Assembly (NCBI RefSeq): GCF_947503465.1
Contig: NZ_CANNDN010000001.1
Location: forward strand, 1,426,001-1,490,000
Direction of reading: 5' to 3'
Source of the DNA: an uncultured Tateyamaria sp.
Lineage (GTDB): Bacteria > Pseudomonadota > Alphaproteobacteria > Rhodobacterales > Rhodobacteraceae
Length of the DNA stretch: 64,000 bases
Shown here one piece after another: positions 25,905-33,626 of the stretch; the stretch's first letter is position 1; each line of letters opens with the position of its first letter. Made by a program: the position numbers and the translations under genes. Below the pieces are notes generated by a model. That model was not told where the DNA came from. It did no database searches and saw only the letters and a list, made by a program, of their open reading frames with translations.

Positions 25905-26703
25905 GCGTCGCGGGAACGCACCACCAATCGGGGCGTTCCGCGGCAATCGCGCTGGCCGCAAACTGCGCAGCTGACCGGGTGGGAAACAACCCGAAACAGG
26001 TCGCACCCGATCCCGACATACGCGTGACAAGAACACCCGGCGCCGCCTCAAGGCCGCGCAGGACCCGATCAATGCCGGGCGCGATAGCCATCGCGGGGGC
26101 CTGCAAGTCGTTGCGCTGCGCACGCAGCCAATCCAACCACCCCCGCATGCCTGAGTGACGCGGTGGCAACGGTGCCATGCCCGCATTGTCCTTGCGCTGC
26201 AAACGGGCAAAGACCTTGGGCGTCGCCACATGCAGGCCCGGATTGACCAGAACGGCAAAGAAGGTCGGATCGTCTGCAACCGGCGTCACAACGTCGCCAA
26301 TACCGCCCATGCGCGCGGCCCGTCGCACCATGCACACCGGAACGTCAGCCCCAAGGGCCAGCGCATCCGGTCCAGCCCCCAAAGCACGCAACACAGCCGC
26401 GGCATCAGCCGATCCGCCACCAATCCCCGCGCCATGGGGCAGGTTCTTTTCTATCTCGATGTGACCGGTCCAACCCGCCAGGTCCGCCGCGCGCCACGCA
26501 AGGTTGCGCGCATCCGTTGGAACACCATCGGCAAACGGCCCCGTAACATCCAGTGACAGGGCATCACCGGGCGTCAACCTCAACCGGTCCCCCACATCCG
26601 CAAAAACCACAAAGGAATCAAGAAGATGATAGCCATCATCGCGTTGGCCGGTCACATGCAGGGTCAGGTTGATCTTGGCGGGCGCAAAGGCCTCAATCGT
26701 CAT
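25897..26703 (-). CDS. ispE: 4-diphosphocytidyl-2-C-methyl-D-erythritol kinase
   Basis: A 268-residue GHMP kinase of the non-mevalonate isoprenoid pathway. The N-terminal APAKINLTLHVTGQRDDGYH contains the conserved substrate lysine. The ATP loop PHGAGIGGGSADAAAVLRAL lies near residue 90. The C-terminal MSGSGATCFGLF is also typical. The start ATG 26703 overlaps the end of the upstream TPR gene by 11 bases (a TTG at 26709 is an alternative). The adjacent polyprenyl synthase uses the isoprenoid units this pathway supplies. Confidence 0.94.
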   Translation of the reverse strand: MTIEAFAPAKINLTLHVTGQRDDGYHLLDSFVVFADVGDRLRLTPGDALSLDVTGPFADGVPTDARNLAWRAADLAGWTGHIEIEKNLPHGAGIGGGSADAAAVLRALGAGPDALALGADVPVCMVRRAARMGGIGDVVTPVADDPTFFAVLVNPGLHVATPKVFARLQRKDNAGMAPLPPRHSGMRGWLDWLRAQRNDLQAPAMAIAPGIDRVLRGLEAAPGVLVTRMSGSGATCFGLFPTRSAAQFAASAIAAERPDWWCVPATLS

Positions 26704-28405
26704 TCGCAACCTTCAGGGGTTCGGCGCCTTCCTCTTCCAGCACCTTGTCCAGCCCCACTTCCAGCTTGCGGCGCATCCGGTCCGGGTCCGCCTCGCCATC
26801 CACCTCGTCGGGATCGACAAAGCTCAGCGCCCGCATCCACTGGAACTGCGCCTCGCGCTCGCGCCCCACGGCCCAATACACATCGCCCAGGTGGTCATTC
26901 ACCACCGGATCAATCGGCATCAGTTCAACGGCCCGCTCCATATGGTCCACGGCCTCTTCGTAGCGGCCCAGCCGGTACAGAACCCAGCCCAGCGAATCCA
27001 CGATGTACCCGCTGTCGGGGCTGGCGGCGACCGCCTGCTCGATCATCTCCAGCGCTTCGTCCAGCTTGATCTGCTTTTCGACCAGCGAATAGCCAAGATA
27101 GTTCAGGACCTGCGGCTGGCCCGGGTTCAGCTCCAGCGCGCGACGAAAATCCGCTTCGGCCTTGGGCCATTCCTTGAGGCGCTCGTGGGAAATCGCACGC
27201 GCATAATGCAGGAACCACGCGCCCCGCGCATTCGGGTCCGTCAGGTCCAGCGCACGATCATAGGCGGCAACCGCATCTTCAAATCGGTTTTGCTGACGCA
27301 GCACATCGCCCAGCGTCGAATGGACTAGCGCCAGATCGCCAAAGCGTTTGGCAAGCTGCTCCAGCACCTCGATGGCGGCATCCGGCTTGCCGGATTCGCG
27401 CAGGGCGGCGGCGCGCCCCAACTCGGCGGCGTGAAAGGCCGGGTGATCCGCGGGCACCTGTTTATAGGCCGCGTTCGCCAGCTCGTATTGCTGCAATGTC
27501 TCCAGCAGGTCGGCATTCAGCAGCAGGGCATCGACGTGATCCGGGCGCAGATACCGCGCCACGCGACCGTAAAGCAGCGTGTAATCCGCCCCCGCGTCCT
27601 GGCGCAGCGCGCCCGCCAGCGAATAGAACACCTCGGCCATACCGTCGCGGGCCGACGTGATATGGGTAAAGGCCAGCGTCTCACCGGCCTCCAGCGCCAG
27701 GGTCATCGCGTCCAGTTCCGGGTCGGTCACGGACCCGAACGCAGCCTCAAGCGACGCAATCGCATCCGCGTTGCGGCCCAGTTGCGACAGGACTTCGGCC
27801 CGTGCCATCGCGCCACGGCGTGTCTGTTGCAGCGGACCGGAGCCATCGTTTTCAAAGAGATCCGCCGCGGCCGCGAACTGTCCCAGTCCCGCCAGCGCCA
27901 TCGCCTTGTGATACAGGGCAAATCCGCGTACGCCCCGCTGCTCTGACACGTCATCAAAGGCCGCCATGGCCGCCTCTGTCTGATCGTCGCCCACCAGGGC
28001 CCATGCGTTCAGCAGCCCATCCACAAGGGGTCCGATGCCCTGCGTCTCGGTGTCCCGCGCCAGGTACGCGGCATAGTCTTCCTGCTTCAGCATCTCGGCG
28101 ATGATGACCATGTGGGCGGCCTGACTGCGCGCGCCGCGTTCTTCCACCAGGCGCGCAATGGGCAGGGCGCGGTCCACGCGGCCCAGGGCCAGCTGGGCCA
28201 CAATGGAATCCTCCATCAACTCCACATTGCCCGGATCACGGGCAAGGGCCTCGGTATAATACCGCGCCGCAGCTTCAAAATCGCTCAGGATCGCGGCCTG
28301 CCGTCCGGCCAGATACGATCCGGCAACGGATTGTGCGGATGTGGTGTGCGGCGCGGTCGCCAGAACGGCGGCCAGGGCAACACTGGAAAGAAGCGTTCGG
28401 ATCAC
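26693..28405 (-). CDS. secreted tetratricopeptide-repeat protein
   Basis: The 570-residue protein has a signal peptide (about 1-24, ending TTSA). At least eight helical TPR-like units follow; the clearest are RFEDAVAAYDRALDLTDPNA, WPKAEADFRRALELNPGQPQ and RYEEAVDHMERAVELMPIDP. TPR arrays are protein-binding scaffolds, here in the periplasm or on the outer membrane. The size and position upstream of ispE are common in Rhodobacterales. No lipobox is seen. Partners cannot be named. Confidence 0.85.
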   Translation of the reverse strand: MIRTLLSSVALAAVLATAPHTTSAQSVAGSYLAGRQAAILSDFEAAARYYTEALARDPGNVELMEDSIVAQLALGRVDRALPIARLVEERGARSQAAHMVIIAEMLKQEDYAAYLARDTETQGIGPLVDGLLNAWALVGDDQTEAAMAAFDDVSEQRGVRGFALYHKAMALAGLGQFAAAADLFENDGSGPLQQTRRGAMARAEVLSQLGRNADAIASLEAAFGSVTDPELDAMTLALEAGETLAFTHITSARDGMAEVFYSLAGALRQDAGADYTLLYGRVARYLRPDHVDALLLNADLLETLQQYELANAAYKQVPADHPAFHAAELGRAAALRESGKPDAAIEVLEQLAKRFGDLALVHSTLGDVLRQQNRFEDAVAAYDRALDLTDPNARGAWFLHYARAISHERLKEWPKAEADFRRALELNPGQPQVLNYLGYSLVEKQIKLDEALEMIEQAVAASPDSGYIVDSLGWVLYRLGRYEEAVDHMERAVELMPIDPVVNDHLGDVYWAVGREREAQFQWMRALSFVDPDEVDGEADPDRMRRKLEVGLDKVLEEEGAEPLKVANDD

Positions 28406-28502
28406 GGGGGCACTGCCTTTTCTCTGTTTGACCAGAGGCTAGCACGTCTGGCCCCATGTGCAATGTGGCCTCGCGCAAGTGTCAGCGGATGGGTGCCAGA
28501 AA

Positions 28503-28529
28503 AAAGGCCGGGCAAGGGGCCCGGCCTTT
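28503..28529 (-). terminator. rho-independent terminator of the ETF-QO gene
   Basis: AAAGGCCGGGC and GCCCGGCCTTT make an 11-pair stem with a five-base loop; on the minus strand it runs into six Ts. It lies just past the stop at 28537. Confidence 0.9.
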
Positions 28530-28536
28530 GTCCTGA

Positions 28537-30186
28537 TCACATGTTCGGATAATTCGGCCCGTCGCCCCCCTGCGGCGTGGTCCAGATGATGTTCTGGGCC
28601 GGGTCCTTGATATCGCAGGTCTTGCAGTGCACGCAGTTCTGGAAGTTGATGACAAAGCGCGTGTCCTTGCCCTCTTCCTCCACGAACTCATAGACACCCG
28701 CCGGACAATACCGCGCGCTCGGCCCCGCATATTTCGGCAGGTTCTGCGCCACGGGGATGCTGTCATCGGTCAGCCGCAGGTGTGCGGGCTGGCTTTCCTC
28801 GTGATTGGTAAAGCTGAAGGACACATTCGTCAGCCGGTCAAAGGACAGCGTGCCATCTGGCTTGGGATAGTCGATGGGCGTGTGCTTGCTGGCCTCTTCG
28901 GTGGCCTCTGCATCGGTCTTGCCATGCCCCAGCGTGCCAAACAGCGAAAAGCCCATCGTGTTGGTCCACATGTCCAGACCACCGCCCATCAGCGACGCCA
29001 CCAGCCCGTATTTCGACCACAACGGCTTCACATTGCGCACCTTCTTGAGGTCCTTGCCGATGGCGCCGTTGCGCACCTCGGTCTCGTAGGCGGTCAATTC
29101 GTCGCCGGCACGGTCTGCCTTGATCGCGTCAAAGGCCGCCTCCGCCGCTGCCTTGCCCGACAGCATCGCATTGTGGTTGCCCTTGATGCGCGGCACGTTG
29201 ACCATGCCCACCGAACAGCCCAGCAGGGCCACGCCGGGCGCGACCATCTTGGGCATCGACTGGTATCCACCCTCGGAAATCGCCCGCGCCCCATAGGCCA
29301 CGCGCTTGCCGCCCTTCAGCAGGTCGGCAACCATCGGGTGATGCTTGAACCGCTGGAACTCCATATAAGGAAACAGATGCGGGTTGCGGTAGTTCAGGTG
29401 GACCACGAAACCCACATAAACCTGATTGTTCTCAAGGTGATAGATAAACGACCCGCCACCCGCGTTCTTGCCCAGCGGCCAGCCCATCGTGTGGGTGACA
29501 GACCCTTCGCGGTGCTTCTCGGGATCAATCTCCCAGATCTCTTTCATGCCCAGGCCGTATTTCTGCGGCTCCCTGCCATCGCTCAGGCCGTATTTGGCAA
29601 TCACTTCCTTCGACAGCGACCCGCGGACACCCTCGGACAGGAACACATACTTGCCGTGCAACTCCATGCCCGGCTCGGTGTTCTCGCCAATCGACCCGTC
29701 CGCCTCCAGGCCGAACACACCGGCCACAACGCCCTTCACCTCGCCCTTGTCGCCATAAACAAGCTCGGAACACGCCATGCCGGGGAAAATCTCGACCCCC
29801 ATCGCCTCGGCCTGCTCGGCCATCCAGCGACAGACATTGCCCATGGAGACGATGTAGTTGCCGTGGTTGTTCATCAGCGGCGGCATGGGGAAGTTGGGGA
29901 TACGGACCTGCCCCGCCTCACCCAGCATATAGAAATTGTCGTCCCTGACCGGCACGTTCAGCGGCGCACCCTTTTCCTTCCAATCCGGGATCAACGCATC
30001 CAGACCACACGGGTCCAGCACCGCACCCGACAGGATATGCGCCCCGACCTCGGACCCTTTCTCAAGAACCACGACGTTCAGATCGGCATCCAGCTGTTTC
30101 AGACGAATGGCCGCCGACAGACCGGCCGGCCCTGCCCCCACGATCACTACGTCATATTCCATCGCTTCGCGTTCAATCTCGGCCAT
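28537..30186 (-). CDS. electron transfer flavoprotein-ubiquinone oxidoreductase
   Basis: A 549-residue inner-membrane-associated enzyme that passes electrons from ETF (reduced by acyl-CoA and other dehydrogenases) to ubiquinone. The FAD-binding VVIVGAGPAGLSAAIRLK is near the N-terminus. The single [4Fe-4S] cluster is held by Cys494 (RYCPAG), Cys518, Cys521 and Cys524 (NCVHCKTCD) in the C-terminal ferredoxin-like part. Full family length. It is a single-gene unit with its own terminator. The acyl-CoA dehydrogenase at 41.6-43.3 kb is a candidate source of its electrons. Confidence 0.95.
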   Translation of the reverse strand: MAEIEREAMEYDVVIVGAGPAGLSAAIRLKQLDADLNVVVLEKGSEVGAHILSGAVLDPCGLDALIPDWKEKGAPLNVPVRDDNFYMLGEAGQVRIPNFPMPPLMNNHGNYIVSMGNVCRWMAEQAEAMGVEIFPGMACSELVYGDKGEVKGVVAGVFGLEADGSIGENTEPGMELHGKYVFLSEGVRGSLSKEVIAKYGLSDGREPQKYGLGMKEIWEIDPEKHREGSVTHTMGWPLGKNAGGGSFIYHLENNQVYVGFVVHLNYRNPHLFPYMEFQRFKHHPMVADLLKGGKRVAYGARAISEGGYQSMPKMVAPGVALLGCSVGMVNVPRIKGNHNAMLSGKAAAEAAFDAIKADRAGDELTAYETEVRNGAIGKDLKKVRNVKPLWSKYGLVASLMGGGLDMWTNTMGFSLFGTLGHGKTDAEATEEASKHTPIDYPKPDGTLSFDRLTNVSFSFTNHEESQPAHLRLTDDSIPVAQNLPKYAGPSARYCPAGVYEFVEEEGKDTRFVINFQNCVHCKTCDIKDPAQNIIWTTPQGGDGPNYPNM

Positions 30187-30326
30187 CCGGCGGCTCCCTT
30201 CAACTCCCGGCGCTTTCGCGCAAATTTTGTCGTCGCTACCCTACAGATAGGGCGCGCGCAATGTGGTGAACTGTCCCCGTGAAAAAATCCACAAAAAATT
30301 CACGAAACGACCGCACGTTATTTCAA

Positions 30327-30351
30327 GTGACGTCACGGCCATTTACGTCAC
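30327..30351. promoter_or_regulatory. TGACGTCA palindrome with a second half site
   Basis: GTGACGTCAC (30327-30336) is a perfect ten-base palindrome, and ACGTCAC recurs at 30345-30351, 15 bases further on. The sites lie in the 221-base gap upstream of the ETF-QO gene, the largest intergenic region here. No regulator can be assigned. Confidence 0.4.
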
Positions 30352-30407
30352 CCTGTGTCCTACCCCCCAGGGCAGGCACCCGTCTTTCAAATCCGCACGA
30401 AAGGCGA

Positions 30408-30866
30408 TCAGCGCGCGGGCGGCCGGTCTCCCAGCAGATACCGTGGCCCCTGCCCCTTCTCCGCCGCCGTATCGGCCGGATTGTATAACGCGCACGCCTC
30501 CAGGCTCAAACAGCCACAGCCGATACAGCCATCCAGCGTGTCGCGCAATTTTTCCAGCCGCGCAATGCGCGCATCCAGGCCGGTGCGAAACTCTGTGCTG
30601 ATGCGGGCCCAGTCCCGCTTCGTCGGCGCGCGGTGGCGGGGCAACAGGTCCAGCTCCGCCTTGATCTGCGCCAGGGTAAACCCGAATTGCTGCGCGACCA
30701 TGATGAAACTCAGGCGCCGGATGTCAGCCCGCTGAAACCGGCGCTGCCCTCCGGCATTCCGCCACGGGGCCACCAGCCCCTCGTCCTCGTAATACCGGAT
30801 CGCAGACACCGCCAACCCGGTCCGCGCCGCAATATCCCCAATGCTCAACCCTTCTGACGGTGCCAT
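30408..30866 (-). CDS. soxR: redox-sensitive transcriptional activator SoxR
   Basis: A 152-residue MerR-family regulator. The winged helix (about 7-75) contains LSIGDIAARTGLAVSAIRYY. The [2Fe-2S] cluster cysteines Cys114, Cys117, Cys119 and Cys125 in CIGCGCLSLEAC match the SoxR spacing C-x2-C-x-C-x5-C exactly. Oxidation of the cluster by redox-cycling compounds activates transcription from overspaced promoters. ATG 30866 begins the conserved part; the longer frame to 30908 runs into the operator. It is divergent from a VOC protein gene that carries the SoxR box in its promoter. Confidence 0.95.
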   Translation of the reverse strand: MAPSEGLSIGDIAARTGLAVSAIRYYEDEGLVAPWRNAGGQRRFQRADIRRLSFIMVAQQFGFTLAQIKAELDLLPRHRAPTKRDWARISTEFRTGLDARIARLEKLRDTLDGCIGCGCLSLEACALYNPADTAAEKGQGPRYLLGDRPPAR

Positions 30867-30877
30867 GAAAAAATCCC

Positions 30878-30908
30878 TTGACCTCAAGTTGACTTGAGGT
30901 CGCAGCAT
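30878..30908 (+). promoter_or_regulatory. SoxR box within an overspaced promoter
   Basis: ACCTCAAG and CTTGAGGT arms (30881-30888, 30893-30900) around TTGA are nearly identical to the classic SoxR operator of E. coli soxS. A -35 TTGACC (30878-30883) overlaps the left arm. With 19 bases to a weak CAGCAT -10, the spacing is that of MerR-type promoters. It would drive the VOC gene to the right. Confidence 0.85.
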
Positions 30909-30955
30909 GACCCCATAGACCTGAAAAGGAAAGACTATGACGAAAGGACCAGACC

Positions 30956-31336
30956 ATGCCCGCGATGCTCGAACACACCAATCTCACCGTCTCGAATCCC
31001 GATTCAACCGCCGCGTGGATGTGCGACCTCTTTGGCTGGCATATCCGGTGGGCCGGCAACGCGATGGAGGTCGGGCGTACCGTCCACGTCGGAACGGACA
31101 CGCATTATCTCGCGCTCTACACACAGGACGCGGCGGCAAAGGGGCGTGAAAGCTCCTACGCCACCATCGGCGGTCTGAACCATATCGCCATTGTCACAGA
31201 TGATCTCGAAGGGATCGAACAGGCTGCCCGCGACCGCGGGTTCCAGGTGGGCCAACACCATGACTACGAACCGGGCCGCCGCTTCTACTTCCACGACGCC
31301 GACAACATCGAATACGAGGTCGTGCAATACGACTAG
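30956..31336 (+). CDS. VOC (glyoxalase/dioxygenase superfamily) protein
   Basis: A 126-residue single vicinal-oxygen-chelate module pair: LEHTNLTVSNPDSTAAWMCD at the start with a metal-binding His, then LNHIAIVTDDLEGIEQA and a C-terminal FYFHDADNIEYEVVQY with the usual Glu. These metal-dependent proteins include glyoxalase I, antibiotic-resistance thiol transferases and dioxygenases; the exact reaction is unknown. The upstream SoxR box makes it a likely part of the response to redox-active compounds. AAAGGA precedes ATG 30956. An earlier ATG at 30937 leads into another frame. Confidence 0.85.
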   Translation: MPAMLEHTNLTVSNPDSTAAWMCDLFGWHIRWAGNAMEVGRTVHVGTDTHYLALYTQDAAAKGRESSYATIGGLNHIAIVTDDLEGIEQAARDRGFQVGQHHDYEPGRRFYFHDADNIEYEVVQYD

Positions 31337-31340
31337 GTCC

Positions 31341-31395
31341 TCATTGTTCCCAAAATATGCCGGGGGAGTCGCGCCAGCGACGGGGGCTGGCCCCC
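31341..31395 (+). repeat. extragenic repeat element (copy downstream of the VOC gene)
   Basis: It consists of an A/T-rich box (ATTGTTCCCAAAATATGC, within 31341-31360), then CGGGGG, a short spacer, and a GGGGGCTGGCCCCC hairpin (31382-31395). The A/T box recurs at 53061-53080 (18 of 20 bases) and the GC part at 10881-10903. Confidence 0.6.
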
Positions 31396-31450
31396 TTACC
31401 CCCTTGCATTCCCCCGTCCCATTGGGTCAGGTAATCCCCATCGCAAACAA

Positions 31451-31474
31451 CGGCGGCTCCAAATCGGGCCGCCG
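31451..31474 (+). other. hairpin in the greA leader
   Basis: CGGCGGC and GCCGCCG form seven perfect pairs with a ten-base loop, ending 21 bases before the greA start. It may be the end of the upstream unit or a leader structure of greA. Confidence 0.35.
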
Positions 31475-31495
31475 CTCGTGATTAGGACGACGCCG

Positions 31496-31966
31496 ATGGA
31501 AAAGATCCCGATGACCCGCGCCGGTGCCACTGCACTGGAAACGGAATTGAAACACCTCAAGACCGAAGAGCGCCCCGCCATCATCAAGGCGATTGCCGAA
31601 GCGCGCGAACACGGGGATCTGTCCGAAAACGCCGAATACCATTCGGCCAAGGAAAAGCAGTCCTTTATCGAGGGCCGGATCAAGGAGCTTGAGGGCGTGA
31701 TTTCGCTGGCCGAGGTGATCGACCCCGCCAAACTCTCCGGCTCCATCAAGTTCGGCGCGACCGTCACCCTGGTCGACGAGGACACGGACGAAGAGAAAAC
31801 CTATCAGATCGTTGGCGAATACGAGGCCAATATCGAAAAGGGCCTCTTGAACATAAAATCGCCCATCGCACGGGCCCTGATCGGCAAGGAAGAGGGCGAC
31901 AGCGTCGAGGTGCGGACACCCGGCGGTGAAAAGTCCTATGAAGTCCTGAAAATCAGCTATAGCTGA
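31496..31966 (+). CDS. greA: transcription elongation factor GreA
   Basis: A 156-residue factor that enters the RNA polymerase secondary channel and stimulates cleavage of backtracked RNA. The N-terminal coiled coil (about 1-75) ends in the conserved acidic tip [18 protein letters not shown], with the catalytic Asp and Glu. The C-terminal FKBP-like domain ends [17 protein letters not shown]. The frame opens at 31478, but the family begins at [11 protein letters not shown]. The following membrane protein starts four bases after the stop and is probably co-transcribed. Confidence 0.96.
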   Translation: MEKIPMTRAGATALETELKHLKTEERPAIIKAIAEAREHGDLSENAEYHSAKEKQSFIEGRIKELEGVISLAEVIDPAKLSGSIKFGATVTLVDEDTDEEKTYQIVGEYEANIEKGLLNIKSPIARALIGKEEGDSVEVRTPGGEKSYEVLKISYS

Positions 31967-31970
31967 GGCC

Positions 31971-32984
31971 ATGGCCGACAAGCCCGAACCCCAATCGCGC
32001 CCGACCCCCCTGGGTATCTACGACAAGCCCAGCACCGGGGGTGTCACAGGGATCGAGATCGCCGCGTTGATCCTCACCGCCATCTGGCTGGTGGGGGCGG
32101 CGGCCTATTTCATTCTGGCAGGCGATGACCCGGCGGGCACCGGCGAAGGGTTGCGCTTTCTGATCACGATGCTGGCGGTGTTCATGCCCATCGCGATGAT
32201 CTGGGTCGCGGCCACGGCGGCCCGCTCCAGCATGGTGATGCGCGAGGAAAGTCAGCGGTTGCAGACCGCCATCGACGCGATCCGGCAGGCCTATATCGCC
32301 CAGAACCAGGGGCGCAACGTGGCGGATGAGCCCTCGGTCGCGCGCAAGCTCGATGAGATTGCCGCCGCCACCCGCAAGACCGAAACGGCGCTTGCCACCT
32401 TCCAAAGCCGCCGGGACCAGGCCCCGGCCCCGCACCCTGCCGCACGGGCCGAAGACCTCAGCGGCGATCAGCCCGCGCTGGCGCTTGGCACCAGCGCCGA
32501 AGACATCGCGCCGCCGCTTGCGACCGAAGATTTCATCCGTGCCCTCAACTTCCCCGAAACGGCCGAGGACGAGGAAGGCTTTGTCGCGCTGCGCAAGGCC
32601 ATGCGCGACCGTGAGACGGCCAAGCTGGTACAGGCGGCCCAGGACATCCTGACCCTGCTCAGCCAGGATGGCATCTACATGGATGACCTGCGCCCCGACC
32701 GCGCCCGGCCCGAAATCTGGCGCCAGTTCGCCCAAGGCGCGCGGGGCCGTGCGGTGGCACCGCTCGGTGGTGTAAGGGATCGTTCATCCCTGGCCCTGTC
32801 CGCAGGCCGGATGAAACAGGATCCGATCTTTCGGGATGCCGCGCATCACTTCCTGCGCCGCTTCGACAAGGCCATATCGGCCTTTGCCGAAACCGCCACG
32901 GATTCGGAAATCTCGGCCCTCAGCGACACCCGCACGGCGCGCGCTTTCATGCTGCTGGGCCGCGTCGCAGGCACGTTCGACTAG
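31971..32984 (+). CDS. membrane protein of unknown function
   Basis: A 337-residue protein with two adjacent membrane helices (about 27-49 and 61-82). A probable cytoplasmic helical segment follows (RSSMVMREESQRLQTAIDAI and onwards), then a linker rich in Pro/Ala and a C-terminal helical domain (about 185-337). No catalytic motif is visible. The arrangement, two helices then a long coiled part, suits a scaffold or sensor. It is read with greA, a pairing that may only be positional. It converges with the CheB-like gene four bases away. Confidence 0.75.
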   Translation: MADKPEPQSRPTPLGIYDKPSTGGVTGIEIAALILTAIWLVGAAAYFILAGDDPAGTGEGLRFLITMLAVFMPIAMIWVAATAARSSMVMREESQRLQTAIDAIRQAYIAQNQGRNVADEPSVARKLDEIAAATRKTETALATFQSRRDQAPAPHPAARAEDLSGDQPALALGTSAEDIAPPLATEDFIRALNFPETAEDEEGFVALRKAMRDRETAKLVQAAQDILTLLSQDGIYMDDLRPDRARPEIWRQFAQGARGRAVAPLGGVRDRSSLALSAGRMKQDPIFRDAAHHFLRRFDKAISAFAETATDSEISALSDTRTARAFMLLGRVAGTFD

Positions 32985-32988
32985 GGGC

Positions 32989-33567
32989 TCAATCCGGGCG
33001 CACCAGCCCGCGCGCGCCCACCATGTCCAGCAACCGCTGCGCAATGTGCTCCGCCTTCAGCTCTGCATCCGGATGATCATGCAGCACCACGCTGGCCGGC
33101 ATCGACGCGAAATCCGCCTCGCCCGGGGCCTGCACCAGCGTGCACCCGCCCGCCTCGTGCACCGCCTGCGCACCCATCGTGCCGTCATTGAGGTTGCCCG
33201 ACAGAACAACCGCGACCGTTCCGGCGCCATAGCTTTCGGCGGCACTGCGAAACAGCAGGTCGACAGAGGGCTGAAACCGCGCCGCATCGGGCAGGCGCCC
33301 AAGGCGCAGCGTGCGGCCTTCGACCCGTGTGTGTTCCCCGCCGGGACACACGGCGATCACCCCCCGTTCCAGGCGTTGCCCGTCGGTGGCTTTCTGCACG
33401 GGCAACAGCACCTTGCCTGTCAACACTTCGGTCAACTGACTGAACTGACCGCCATGAATGGCAACCACCACGGGCGCATCCAGATTGCGCGGCAAGACCC
33501 GCAAGACACGGATCATGGGCTTCAACCCGCCGGCGGACGCGCCTATGACGATGATGTTGTCGCTCAT
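32989..33567 (-). CDS. stand-alone CheB-type methylesterase domain protein
   Basis: The 192 residues correspond to the CheB catalytic domain only; the response-regulator receiver domain is missing. The catalytic triad is present: Ser11 in IGASAGG, His38 in AIHGG and Asp128 in GNLNDGTMG. It could demethylate or deamidate glutamyl residues of chemoreceptor-like proteins, or act on another protein. No che genes lie nearby. Without the receiver it would not be under the usual phosphorylation control. It is downstream of moeA by 59 bases on the same strand. Confidence 0.82.
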   Translation of the reverse strand: MSDNIIVIGASAGGLKPMIRVLRVLPRNLDAPVVVAIHGGQFSQLTEVLTGKVLLPVQKATDGQRLERGVIAVCPGGEHTRVEGRTLRLGRLPDAARFQPSVDLLFRSAAESYGAGTVAVVLSGNLNDGTMGAQAVHEAGGCTLVQAPGEADFASMPASVVLHDHPDAELKAEHIAQRLLDMVGARGLVRPD

Positions 33568-33626
33568 GTTGATGGGCCCATCCTGTCAAGTGTCGCAAGA
33601 CGGCACGTCGCCTTGATTGATGGGCA

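Noticed and set aside
30937-31149. 70-residue frame starting upstream of the VOC gene
   Set aside because: It has a fair ribosome-binding site, but it overlaps the well-supported VOC protein in another frame and shows no protein-like pattern.
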